From the NCBI GenBank assembly GCA_033239525.1, contig BSYO01000004.1:12686037-12750036 (forward strand): a stretch of DNA of 64,000 nucleotides, given 5' to 3'. A program made the translations under genes and the position numbers. Position 1 is the first letter of the stretch; the number at the start of each line of letters is the position of its first letter. The notes beneath the pieces were generated by a model. That model did no database searches. It had not been told where the DNA came from and saw nothing but the letters and a program-made list of their open reading frames with translations. Below, piece by piece: positions 48,078 through 58,523 of the stretch. Origin of the DNA: Nepenthes gracilis. Taxonomy: Eukaryota; Streptophyta; Magnoliopsida; Caryophyllales; Nepenthaceae.

Positions 48078-48837
48078 TGTTGGGTTATGGGTCACTCCCG
48101 TGTTAGCCCATACCCACTTGATGTGGTGGGTGGAGGTGCATATCCTCATCGCATGGAGAAAGATTAAGTTAAGCTCGCTAGATGCTCGAGCGGATTTTCC
48201 AGTATGGCGGCCGCTCGCCCGATTTTCCAGAATGTGCCTGCTCGCCGTGCGCTCGCTAGGAGCTCGAGCGGATTTTCCAGAGTGTGCCCCGCTTGCTGGG
48301 AGCTCGCTAGGCGCTCGAGCGGGGGCCGGCGCTCGCCGCGCGCTCGACAGTCGCTCGAGCGGGCGCTGGTTATATAAAACGCCGCCTTTTCGTTTTTAGG
48401 GTTATGCAATCCATTTGAGCGCCGTTCCAGAGAAGAAAAAAGAGAGAAAAGAGAGAGAAGAAGAAGAAGAAGAAGAGGAAGAATTGAGCATCCGTTTGGG
48501 TTTTCAATCAATTTTCAGTCTTCGGCAATCCCATGTACGAGACTCTTGCTGCTGTGAAGAACGTCTATCGGGTTCCATCTCTACTCTTATTCCTTATACT
48601 TCTTGTACGGATTGTTCACAGTTAGTTGATATTGTTTTTGTGATTTGGGGTTTGTGTAACCGGTCAACTGCTGATAGTGGAAATTTCGGACTCTGCGTCC
48701 CGTGATTTTTCTCCCTCGTTTCATAGGGAGTTTTCCACGTAAAAATTACGTCTTTATTGATCGTGATTGTTTATTGTGTGCTTGGTATCGTCTATCACGT
48801 ATTTTTTCGCAGTTCAAACAAGCTTTTAAATCTAACA
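48078..48837 (+). repeat. Copia 3' LTR
   Basis: 760 bp, near-identical to 43248-44010 outside the minisatellite. Preceded by the polypurine tract GAGGGGAAGTTT and followed by AAATA. Confidence 0.95.
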
Positions 48838-48842
48838 AAATA

Positions 48843-50042
48843 CTCATCAAGTATTGCTTGAACCTTTAGGCAAGCACGAGCACCGCATAAGCGTGACTCA
48901 AGGTGAGCAATTGCAGATAAGTGTTATTTATTTACATCTCATGCGTCACATAATCAATCCAAAATATATATGAGTGCCTCAATAATGCTCCTTTGGTGTG
49001 CACATTTTACCCGAAATGCACATGAACATGCATCAGATGCCCATTAGATGCTAGGCTTGATGCCCAATTCTGAGTTTTCTCTAATTTTTTTATTATACAA
49101 TTATTTCTAATTTTGACTCAAAATAAATTAATACGATCATGATTTATAACTAAAAATTGGGTACTATAGCATGATCTTGATATTTTTCAATTTTGAGATT
49201 TAAATCTTTTCTATAAAATAAGCAGTGATCTTAAATGGATAGATACATACAATGGGGTTTGAATGTTTTATTTGAATATTTTATAAACATTAATAACTAA
49301 TCATTGAGCAATTAGTACACTTTCCATTAAATTAACATTGGTTAGGATATTTTATTTGAATATTTAGAATATGATTCATGTGTTATCCATTTTCCTATTG
49401 GAATATTCTATATCTACTCTCATCTCACAGTATCTCACATAACATTACATTGTATACAAAAGTGGGCTAACATTAACTGAAGCCCACGTGTTGTTTCTTA
49501 ACTATTCCTATATTCTTACATGTTGTTTCTTTAATGGCACAAATTGTGCTGTCACGCACTATTTTTTTTCAAATATTTAAACTAATAGTTAGAGTTTGCG
49601 TTTACTATACGATTATGAAAAGATAAAATTGGAAGCTTCAGGCTAATTTTCAGCTTCACAATTTTTTTTTGTTTTTATTAGGTCAATGAATATTTTTGTC
49701 TTTTGGAGGGCCTGAAATTTTTAAGTTAAACAAAATTTAGGTTATTCGACAAAATTTAGATAAAATTTGGGTAATACATACATATAAAAATAATATTTAC
49801 TTTTAATAATTTTGGTTGATATGACAAATTAAGGCTGACTTTTGATACCATCTCCAATCATTAGAGTGCACTTAACAATGTTTTAGTAATCAATTACTCC
49901 TACCCAATTGAATCCCCTAAATATGTGTAGTAGGTAAGTTAAAAAATATACAATCTCTAGAGTTGAATTGTGAGTAAGACTAGTAATATACAATATAATA
50001 GATTAACCTTTATATGAAATGAATTATTGATTTTTTTTAAGA
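48843..50042. other. AT-rich spacer, no gene seen
   Basis: AT-rich DNA between two young LTR elements. No ORF, repeat or RNA gene is recognisable. Confidence 0.55.
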
Positions 50043-50047
50043 TAATC

Positions 50048-51854
50048 TGTTGCGTCCCGGGCCCGAGGTTGTTGTACGGATTAAGGAGCCTTCGGATTCC
50101 TAAGCGCGCGGGGGCTCTGGAAGAAGGATCCGGTCTCCGTCTCTCAGAACCTGGACCTGCACAACACAAACAACAAACAAGAGGTGAAGGGTCTGGCAGG
50201 ATTTCTCCCACCAAGGCCACTCCGACGCTCAAGTCAGATATCTTCCGCAATAAACGGAGAAATGCATGCATAAGATGCGAGAATGAGGGGAGTGTGAGAG
50301 GGATGTAATGGGAGGCATGAGCTCCATGGACACGCCCGTTGAGGGCGGCTTACCTGTGCGCCCGCGAGGGGCGGCTTAGAGGAAATCCCTCTTGGGGGTG
50401 CGCCCGCGGAGGGCGGCTTAGGGATGCGCCCGCTGAGGGGCGGCTTGGAGAGGCGCCCGCGAAGGGGGCTGAGGTGCGTCCGCGGAGGACGGCTTAGAGA
50501 TGCGCCACCGAGGGGCGGCAGAGATGCGCCCGCGAAGGGGCGGCTTGGAGGTGCGTCCACGGAGGACGGCTTGGAGGTGATCGTGAATCATAGTAATATT
50601 TGGAGATCTCCCGGAATACGCCAGGACGAGTGCGGGGCCCATTGAACCCGTTCAACCATATTGCCTTAGTGGGCTGTTGGGCACGGGCCTCACCGTGACC
50701 GAACGGGTCAACTAAAGGGGGCCGTGCGATCCTGGTCGTCCCTTCTGGGCGGACCCTGGAATGGCATCGTGGGTTCTGATCAGATGCTGGACGGCATCTT
50801 GAGGAGCCGTACGTTCTTCCTGCTCGAGGGGTGGTGAGCGCCATTTGAGAGACTTCCCCGACCACGCTGCTGATGCATCTGGGTTATGCCCTCGGAGGAC
50901 TCTACGGAGCCAAGCTAGACCGAGAACATCGGTAAACTTTGGCGCCTCAAATGGGGACCGGGTGGCTTCATTTGGCCGGATTTCCGTGGATGGTTACGGG
51001 CGCCATGGCGGTGGACAGGAACCTCGCTCTTCATTCCGCCGAGGGCCTTGGATTTCCGGTTCAGAGAGAGCTTTCGGGCTCTTTCTCGTGCCAAGATGCT
51101 CGGGGCTCTTCCTTCGGGAGGCCATTGCCGCGAGGACAGCCGCCGTCAAGGGGGCCTCACGCTCTGTTTCGGGTGAGAACACGAGGAGGAAGGGTGGTCA
51201 CCGTTGCGAGCCTTGCACCGCCCGTTAGGGGAGAAAGTGGTCATTCTCCATTGTTGGTGAGCTCGGGTTTCGATCGGCTCTGATCTGGAGAGGAATTGTT
51301 GGGCACTGAGGCTCAAAGGGTTTCAAGCCCTGTTCCACGAAGACAGAGGGTCTGGCCTTGTTTCTGAAGATGGGGACGGAGGAGCCGTACGCCGTCGCCG
51401 GAAGCGCCTGCGTCCTATTCTGCCGGTGGTGAGAGCGGAATCCGCCAGATCTGGTTGCTGGGAGTCCCAGTCCCGTCATCAGGGACCTTGGGCTTCTCTT
51501 TCGTGATGATAGGGGGCTAGGTGCTGCTGCTGGAAGCTCCGAGCCTCACCCAGCCCGTCGACAGCAGAGAGAGGGAAAACGCCATCGGGGAGGGGTCCTC
51601 CACTGCGAGAGAGAGAGAGAGAGTTCCCGTTTTCGCCAGAGGTCAGAGGTAAGAGCTGCAGACGGCGCTCCCCTCTTTTCCTCTGTTCCCTTCCCACTTT
51701 TCCTGAGCAGGGCCTCCCCTTTTATTGGGAAAAGGGGCAGATATTTTCCCTCCAAATTGAACTAATTCCCGCCAAAATCAAAACGCTTCCCGCCTTCGAC
51801 GAAGCTTCTTCGGCACTCTTTCGGTTCGGGTTGGCCCACGACACGGACCCAACA
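50048..51854 (-). repeat. 3' LTR of element C
   Basis: On the plus strand it starts TGTTGCGTCCCGGGCCCG and ends GACCCAACA. It carries a minisatellite of about 32-bp units, GATGCGCCCGCGAAGGGGCG or similar, at 50330-50580, and on the minus strand GACTTGAGCGTCGGAGTGG near 50220. A (GA)n tract lies near 51608. Confidence 0.93.
50330..50580. repeat. About 32-bp GC-rich minisatellite in the element C LTR
   Basis: Eight to nine imperfect units of the form TGCGCCCGCGAGGGGCGGCTTAGAG. The same array is in the other LTR at about 57040-57280, so it was in the source element. Confidence 0.85.
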
Positions 51855-51898
51855 CTAGCCCCCATGCCGAGTGGTTGAAAATTTCAACCCTCGGCATG
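51855..51898 (-). promoter_or_regulatory. Polypurine tract plus hairpin of element C
   Basis: On the minus strand, CATGCCGAG, GGTTGAAA, loop, TTTCAACC, CTCGGCATG: 17 paired bases with one bulge (plus-strand 51863-51898). The 3' arm runs into GGGGGCTAG and the LTR edge at 51854. Confidence 0.85.
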
Positions 51899-52263
51899 TA
51901 TCGAGGGGACGGTGCAGTGCGGGTTGACATGCATTTTCCTTTTTCGGATGGCTTCTGAGTTCCACACTGCTGGGCCCGCCAAGGGTCTTGGCAGCCTCTG
52001 TCGGGTAACCATGATGCCTAGACAATGGGACTTCTTACTTTTTGGGACGACGGTTGGTCTCCCGTCTGAATGGCTGATCGAGGACCTTCGTGTTGAGGAG
52101 CGGAGGCTGCGCTTGGATGTGGAAGAGCCGAGGCTGCACCTTGACGCTGAGGAGCGAAGGGTGGCGCTTTGACGATGCGGTGAGAGGAGCATGGAGGAAT
52201 AAGTACCTCCGTATTGATGAGCGGAGAGCGGCGGCTCAAGTTTGGGAGCGAGGACGCCTCTCA

Positions 52264-52520
52264 ACACGATGATCGGAGGGCAGCGTCGCAACGCTCGAGA
52301 ACGAGGGCGCCTCACAACACGATGATCGGTGGGCAGCGCCCCAACGCTCGAGAACGAGGGCGCCTCACAACACGATGATCGGTGGGCAGCGCCGCAACGC
52401 TTCGAGAACAAGGGCGCCTCTCAACACGATGATCGGTGGGCAGCGCCGCAACGCTTCGAGAATAAGGGTACCTCACAACACGATGATCGGTGGGCAGCGC
52501 CGCGACGCTCGAGAACGAGG
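52264..52520. repeat. 54-bp tandem repeat, five copies
   Basis: Copies near 52264, 52317, 52371, 52425 and 52479 contain CACGATGATCGGTGGGCAGC followed by GCCGCAACGCTTCGAGAAC. They are very similar to one another. Confidence 0.9.
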
Positions 52521-52559
52521 GCGACACCTCGGCGCTGAAGAGCGAAGGGCACCTTGACA

Positions 52560-53118
52560 CTCAAGAGAGAAGTACGGAGGAATGAGCATCTCCGTACTGA
52601 TAAGTTGAGGCCGAGATCCTTGATGCTGACAGGACGGAGGAATGAGACATCTCCATGATGAAGCACGGAGGCCGAGAACCCTGATGCTGGTAGGATGGAG
52701 GAATGAGACATCTCCGTGCTACGGGACGAAGGAATGAGACGTCTCCATGATGAAGTACGGAGGAATGAGACATCTCCGTGATGAGGCGCGGAATGTCGCC
52801 TCAACGCTGCAGAGCAGTGGCGCGCCTCAATGCTAGCGGGACGGAGGAATGAGACGTCTCCGCACGCGGGAGCAGAGACTGCGCCTCGGTGCTGAAGAGC
52901 GGAGGCTGCAACTCGGCGCTGAAGAGAGAGAAGGGCACGGAGGAATGAGCATCTCCGTGTCGATGAGCGGAGTGTCACTTCAACGCTACATAGCGAGGGC
53001 GCGTCTCAATGCTAGCGGGACGGAGGGATGAGACGTCTCCGTGAACGGGAGCAGAGGCTGCGCCTCGGCGCTGAGGAGCGGAAGCTTCAACTCGACGCTG
53101 AAGAGAGAGAGAAGGGCA
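52560..53118. repeat. Irregular repeats of the GGAGGAATGAGACATCTCCG core
   Basis: The core CGGAGGAATGAGAC(A/G)TCTCCGTG recurs at uneven spacing with variable fill between copies. This looks like the older or recombined edge of the 150-bp array that follows. Confidence 0.8.
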
Positions 53119-54235
53119 CGGAGGAATGAGACATCTCCGTGATGAAGTGCGGAGGCTGAGAGCCTCGGTGCCGACAGGACGAAGGAATGAGACATCTCCG
53201 TGCTGCGGGACGAAGCCTATGCCTCGATTATTGAAAAGATAGAGGAGGGCCGAGGGCCTCTGGCGGGCAGACGGAGGAATGAGACATCTCCGTGATGAAG
53301 TGCGGAGGCTGAGAGCCTCGGTGCCAACATGACGAAGGAATGAGACATCTCCGTGCTGTGGGACGAAGCCTACGCCTCGACGCTGAAAAGATAGAGGAGG
53401 GCTGAGGACCTCCTGGCAGGACGGAGGAATGAGACATCTCCGTGATGAAGTGCGGAGGCTGAGAGCCTCGGTGCCGACAGGACGAAGGAATGAGACATCT
53501 CCGTGCTGCGGGACGAAGCCTACGCCTCGACGCTGAAAAGATAGAGGAGGGCTGAGGACCTCCTGGCAGGACGGAGGAATGAGACGTCTCCGTGATGAAG
53601 TGCGGAGGCTGAGAGCCTCGGTGCCGACACGACGAAGGAATGAGACATCTCCGTGCTGTGGGACGAAGCCTACGCCGATAAAAAAAAAGATAGAGGAGGG
53701 CCGAGGACCTCTCGCAGGAGACGGAGGAATGAGACATCTCCGTGATGAAGTGCGGAGGCTGAGAGCCTCGGTGCCGACAGGACGAAGGAATGAGACATCT
53801 CCGTGCTGGGACGAAGCCTACGCCTCGACGCTGAAAAGATAGAGGAGGGCTGAGGACCTCCTGGCAGGACGGAGGAATGAGACGTCTCCGTGATGAAGTG
53901 CGGAGGCTGAGAGCCTCGGTGCCGACAGGACGAAGGAATGAGACATCTCCGTGCTGTGGGACGAAGCCTACGCCTCGACGCTGAAAAGATAGAGGAGGGC
54001 TGAGGACCTCCTGGCAGGACGGAGGAATGAGACGCCTCCGTGATGAAGTGCGGAGGCTGAGAGCCTCGGTGCCGACTGGACGAAGGAATGAGACATCTCC
54101 GTGCTGTGGGACGAAGCCTACGCCGACGCAAAAAAAAAGATAGAGGAGGGCCGAGACTCTCCCGGCAGACGGAGGAATGAGACATCTCCGTGATGAAGCG
54201 CGGAGGCTGAGAGCCTCGGCACTGAGAGGCAATGT
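53119..54235. repeat. 150-bp tandem repeat, about seven and a half copies
   Basis: Unit starts lie near 53119, 53271, 53421, 53571, 53721, 53869, 54019 and 54169. Each unit has GACGGAGGAATGAGACATCT, GTGCGGAGGCTGAGAGCCTC, GACGAAGGAATGAGACATCT and AAAGATAGAGGAGGGC(T/C)GAGG; the two GAATGAGACATCTCCGTG cores make it a half-repeat of about 75 bp. Long frames through it are stop-free only because the unit lacks stops. Confidence 0.92.
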
Positions 54236-54317
54236 CGTGGATCTTGACGACCCAGAGGAACCATATCTGGCGGTGCCTGAGCTGACACCGGAGGCCAGGG
54301 GGCCCGGGGAGTTGACT

Positions 54318-54955
54318 GTGATCTCGAACAACCTCCATGCGCTGTCCTGTCGGGCTAGCGAAGGGGATGCCGGACGTCCTCAGGGTGTGAGCCTCTGAGC
54401 GCTCCTACGGCTGCCACCCTTCCAGCCAGCTCGCCACCAGCGGGTGAGGGAGAGGAAACTCAGGAGGAGACTCTGACGTGTGATCTCGAACAACCTCCAT
54501 GCGCTGTCCCGGTCGAAGCTAGCGAAGGGGATGCCGGGACGTCCTCAGGGTGTGAGCCTCTGAGCGCTCCTACGGCTGCCACCCTTCCAGCCTCGCCACA
54601 CTGGGGGGAGAGGAAACTCGTGGAGGAGACTTTGACGTGTGATCTCGAACAACCTCCATGCGCTGTCCCGGCCGAAGCTAGCGAAGGGGATGCCGGACGC
54701 CCTCGTGGTGTGAGCTCCCGAGCGCCTCCTAATGGGCTGCCACCCTTCCCGCCCCAGCCTCGCCACCGGGAGAGGAAACTCAGGAGGAGACTCTCGACGT
54801 GTGATCTCGAATAACCTCCATGCGCTGTCCCGGTCGGGGCTAGAGAAGGGGATGCCGGACGCCTCGTGGTGTGAGCCTCGAGCGCTCCTACGGCTGCCAC
54901 CCTTCCCGCCAGCTCGCCACCGGGTGAGGGAGATGAAACTCTATCCGTGGAATGC
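54318..54955. repeat. About 160-bp tandem repeat, four copies
   Basis: GTGATCTCGAACAACCTCCA occurs at 54318, 54480, 54639 and 54801, each followed by GCGAAGGGGATGCCGGACG, GTGTGAGCCTC and GGCTGCCACCCTTCC. Confidence 0.9.
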
Positions 54956-55610
54956 CGGGATCCGGGAGTTGTCCTTTCGAGTAATTTTCAAGAGGAAGCG
55001 GGTCCGGCCTGTTCTCCCGTAGAGTTTTCTCGCTTGTTCGTATATCCGGCCAGCTTTTGTCGTGGCTTCTTATCTTTCTCGTATTTTGCTTTCCCTTTGT
55101 GGTTAAATATGAGACAACCACTTACGCTTGTGTTCTCCTCGGGGTGCGGCTCATTGCTTGCTATTCTCAGCTTAGTGTGACCATGGGATCATGTTTTTCA
55201 TTTGAAGGCTAAGCTCTTTGGAGCTATCGTCGCCAAGGCCCTATCCAGTGCCTTTGCGCGGTGCTCGGCCCTTCGTCGAGGATGTCGCCGCAGCTCACGC
55301 GTTTAGGAGCTCGGTCCGGTGAAGCGGACGTCGCCGCCAAGCCCTCGAGCCTCAACGAGGGTCCGGGTTTTGAGGAGGCGGCAACCGACCCGGGTCAGTC
55401 CTTGTCCGCGCATGATGCGGGTGGTGAGCGGCCACCGCTGGGCGCTATGGTCACCAAGTTTAAGGTCCTAGCCCACGACCATTGTAGATCAAGGTGCTCT
55501 CTTCGCACAAGAAGGTCGCGCACGCCCTAAGGTTTTACGGCCGTAGATTGGGGACTTCAAAGCCCCTGTGGCGATGTCTTGACCGCCTGGGTCATCGGCG
55601 CGAAGCCTGT

Positions 55611-55860
55611 TTGGTGGACCGCTTAGGTCCTATTGGCGCGGAGCCAAGTTTGGTGGACCGCTTAGGTCCTATTGGCGCGGAGCCAAGTTTTATGGAGAGC
55701 TGGGCTTTATCGCGTGAGCCAAGTTGTATGGGGTCTTTGGGCCTTATCAAGGTGTGGAGCCAAGATGTATGGGGCCGCTGGGGCCTTATTGGCGCGGAGC
55801 CAAGATGTGTGGTCCGCCTCAGGCCGTCTGGCGTGGAGACGCAGTCCTGTGATGGTCGCG
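55611..55860. repeat. About 41-bp tandem repeat, six copies
   Basis: Units contain GGTCCTATTGGCGCGGAGCC followed by AAGTTTGGTGGACCGCTTA. The first two copies are identical, later ones diverge. Confidence 0.85.
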
Positions 55861-56384
55861 TTCGGACCACCTGGCGCAGGGCCAAGGACAAAGTTTACGG
55901 ACGGACGCTTGTCCTCCCGACTTAGGGGCAGTCTAGGTCGTATATATATTTTTTATGTCGTGTTATGCAATTATGCGTATGAGCAGATAATTCCGTGATT
56001 CAGGCAAGTGGCATGATGAATGTAAGACTTACCTGGGTTCGGCATGGAACCGTCATGTATCTCTGATGGACAGTGGCGTTCGCCCTTAGGTCCCGTCTAG
56101 TGTTCGGGCATATGGTCTACGCGCATCAGCTTTGGAGGATTGTCGTGGGGTGCTTTGTTAGGAGCTCTGAGCCCATACCCCTACGCTCCAAGGGTCCTTG
56201 CTCCCGCGTCGGGATTGGTCGGGACGACGCACGCATCCTTTGATAAGGCTGGCCTTCTTTCGTCGCTAGAGAGTTAGGGGGTGAAGCCTCCGATGCATCT
56301 TCCGGATGAGTGTGATGGTCATGGATTCAGTCTACCTCGCTAGCCGAGTGCCTCCACATCCCGGCCGATCGTACGCCCGCTCTG

Positions 56385-56744
56385 TTATCCGAAAAGTGGG
56401 GTGTCCTCATGGGAGGTTTGCCTCCTGCCGATACACAGTGCATTGATGTTTACGTCCCTTGACCATCTTGGAGTTAGAGGATTGAGCCCTGTGCATGGCT
56501 CGATCGATGGGGTTGTAGCGATAGGTGACTTTGCTCCAACCGAACAAAGGATTTGCGCCGGGGTGTTGATCTTCTCCGTCCGAGAATCAAGGAACGGAGC
56601 CCCGGCGTAGCTACCCGGTGCGGGATCGTCGCCATAGGAGGCCATGGTCTGAGCCATAGCGCTTGCCGGGACTTGAGCCGGTCCACTTTGATACGGAGAT
56701 TGAATATTGAAGGGAGACGCGAGACTTTTGTCACGTGTTCCCAC
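56385..56744 (-). CDS. Unassigned open frame next to the primer-binding site of element C
   Basis: 120 codons starting MGTRDKSLASPFNIQSPYQS, 14 bp after the PBS, where gag would begin. It is Pro/Ser/Ala-rich with no capsid or zinc knuckle that I can recognise. It could be a gag N-terminal relic or just untranslated leader. Confidence 0.25.
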   Translation of the reverse strand: MGTRDKSLASPFNIQSPYQSGPAQVPASAMAQTMASYGDDPAPGSYAGAPFLDSRTEKINTPAQILCSVGAKSPIATTPSIEPCTGLNPLTPRWSRDVNINALCIGRRQTSHEDTPLFG

Positions 56745-56757
56745 AGACGGGCGCCAA
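56738..56757 (-). promoter_or_regulatory. Primer-binding site of element C
   Basis: The minus strand reads TTGGCGCCCGTCTGTGGGAA right after the 5' LTR. It is the site of the 34183 element with one extra C. Confidence 0.88.
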
Positions 56758-58518
56758 TGTTGCGTCCCGGCCCGAGGTTGTTGTACGGATTAAGGAGCCT
56801 TCGGATTCCTAAGCGCGCGGCCTGAAGAAGGATCCGGTCTCCGTCTCTCGTAACCCGGACTCGCACAACACAAACAACAAACAAGAGGTGAAGGGTGCGG
56901 GCAGATTTCTCCCACCAAGGCCACTCCGACGCTCAAGTCGATATCTTCCGCAATAAACGGAGAAATGCATGCATAAGATGCGAGAATGAGGGAGTGTGAG
57001 AGGGATGTAATGGGAGGCATGAGCTCCATGGACACGCCTGAGGGCGGCATCCGTGCGCCCGCGAGGGGCGGCTTAGAGGAAATCCCTCTGGGGGCAGCCT
57101 TGCGAGGGCGCTTAGGGATGCGCCCGCCGAGGGGCGGTTTTTGAGAGGCGCCCGCGAAGGGGCGGCTTGGGAGGTGCGTCCGCGGAGGACGCTTAGAGAT
57201 GCGCCAGCCGAGGGGCGCTTGGGAGATGCGCCCCCGAAGGGGCGATTTGGAGGTGCGCCCACGGAGACCCGGCTTGGAGGTGATCGTGAATCATAGTAAT
57301 ATTTCGAGATCTCCCGAATACGCCGGACGAGTGCGGGGCCCATCAACCCGCTCAACCATATTGCCTTAGTGGGTTGGGCACGGGGCCTCACCGTGACCGA
57401 ACGGGTCAACTAAAGGGGGCCAGGCGATCCCGGTCGCCCCTTCCGGGCGGACCCCCGGAATGGCATCGTGGGTTCTGACAAATGCCGGACGGCATCTCGA
57501 GGAGCCGTGACGCTCTTCCCGCCGAGGGGTGGTGAGCGCCATTTGAGAGACTTCCACCACGCGGGGCTGATGCATCCGGGTTATGCCTCGGAGGACTCTA
57601 ATGAGCCAAGCTAGACCGAGAACATTGGTAACTTTGGGCGCCCCAAATGGGACCGGCGCCATTTGGCCGGATTCTCGTGGATGGTTACGGGGCGCCATGG
57701 GTGATGTGAACCTGCTCTTCATTCCGCCGAGGGCCTTGGATTTGGGCTCGAGAGAGCTTTCGGGCTCTTCGTCGCCAAGATGCTCGGGGCTCTTCCTTCG
57801 GGAGGCCATTGCCGTGAGGACAGCCGCCGCTCAAGGGGGCCTCACGCCTGTTTCGGGGTGAGAACATGAGGAGGAAGGGTGGTCACCATTGCGAGCCTTG
57901 CACCGCCCGTTAGGGGAGAAAGTGGTCATTCTCCATTGTTGGTGAGCCTGGTTCGATCGCTCACGACGGGAGAGGAATTGTTGGGCACCGAGGCTCAAAG
58001 GGTTTCAAGCCCCGTTCCACGAAGACAGAGGGTCCGCCTTGTTTCAAGATGGGGACGGAGGGAGCCACGCCTGCCGCCGGAAGCGCGCGTCCTATTCTCG
58101 CCCGGTGGTGAGAGTGGAATCCGCCGGATCTGGTTGCCGGGAGTGATCCGCCATCGTGACCTCGGGCTTCTCTTCGTGATGATAGGGGCTAGGTGTCGCT
58201 GCTGGAAGCTCCGAGCCTCACCCAGCCCGGGCCGACAAGCAGAGAGAGGGAAAACGCCATCGGGAGGGGTCCTCCACCGCGAGAGAGAGAGTTCCGTGCC
58301 GCCGCAGGTCGAGGTAAGAGCGAGGGCAGACGGGCGCCCTCTTTCCTCCTGCCCTTCCCACTTTTCCCGAAAGGTGGCCTCCCCTTTATTGGGAAAAGGG
58401 GCAGATATTTTCCTCCAAATTGAACTAATTCCCGCCAAAATCAAAACGCTTTCCCGCCTTGACGAAGCTTCTTCAAGACTCTTTTGGTTTCCGGTTGGCC
58501 CACAATACCGACCCAACA
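56758..58518 (-). repeat. 5' LTR of element C
   Basis: 1,761 bp, colinear with 50048-51854 but with many CTG-to-CCG exchanges and 1-4 bp indels. Ends CCCAACA, followed by TAATC. Confidence 0.92.
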
Positions 58519-58523
58519 TAATC

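Larger units (their letters stand above)
43248..48837 (+). mobile_element. Young Ty1/copia element with disrupted coding
   Basis: 5,590 bp with LTRs of 763 bp (43248-44010) and 760 bp (48078-48837) and a perfect target duplication AAATA (43243-43247 and 48838-48842). It has an initiator-Met primer-binding site, gag, pol in copia order and a GAGGGGAAGTTT polypurine tract (48067-48078). LTRs are nearly identical apart from a small minisatellite, so insertion is recent, yet gag-pol has several stops and two frameshifts. Same family as 8039-13755. Confidence 0.97.
50048..58518 (-). mobile_element. Element C: GC-rich non-coding LTR element with tandem arrays
   Basis: 8,471 bp on the minus strand. 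LTRs are 1,807 bp (50048-51854, 3' LTR) and 1,761 bp (56758-58518, 5' LTR). A perfect target duplication TAATC lies at 50043-50047 and 58519-58523. The primer-binding site is at the right LTR and the PPT at the left one. The 4.9-kb interior has no protease, RT, RNase H, integrase or convincing gag; the PBS-proximal 0.8 kb has an unassigned open frame (56744-56385). Most of the rest is four kinds of tandem repeat. It fits a LARD-type passenger of an autonomous Ty3 element not present here. Confidence 0.93.

Noticed and set aside
53228..54338. Minus-strand open frames of 367 and 222 codons
   Set aside because: They run through the 150-bp array in different frames at once. The unit is GC-rich and lacks stops, so open frames are expected without coding.
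52264..54955. Regular repeats considered as a CRISPR-like array
   Set aside because: The units are contiguous tandem repeats without unique spacers, within a plant LTR element.
55261..55925. Plus-strand frames in element C considered as an antisense gene like that at 36846-38941
   Set aside because: No VYEAHL-type or coiled-coil motif; part of the frame runs through the 41-bp repeat.
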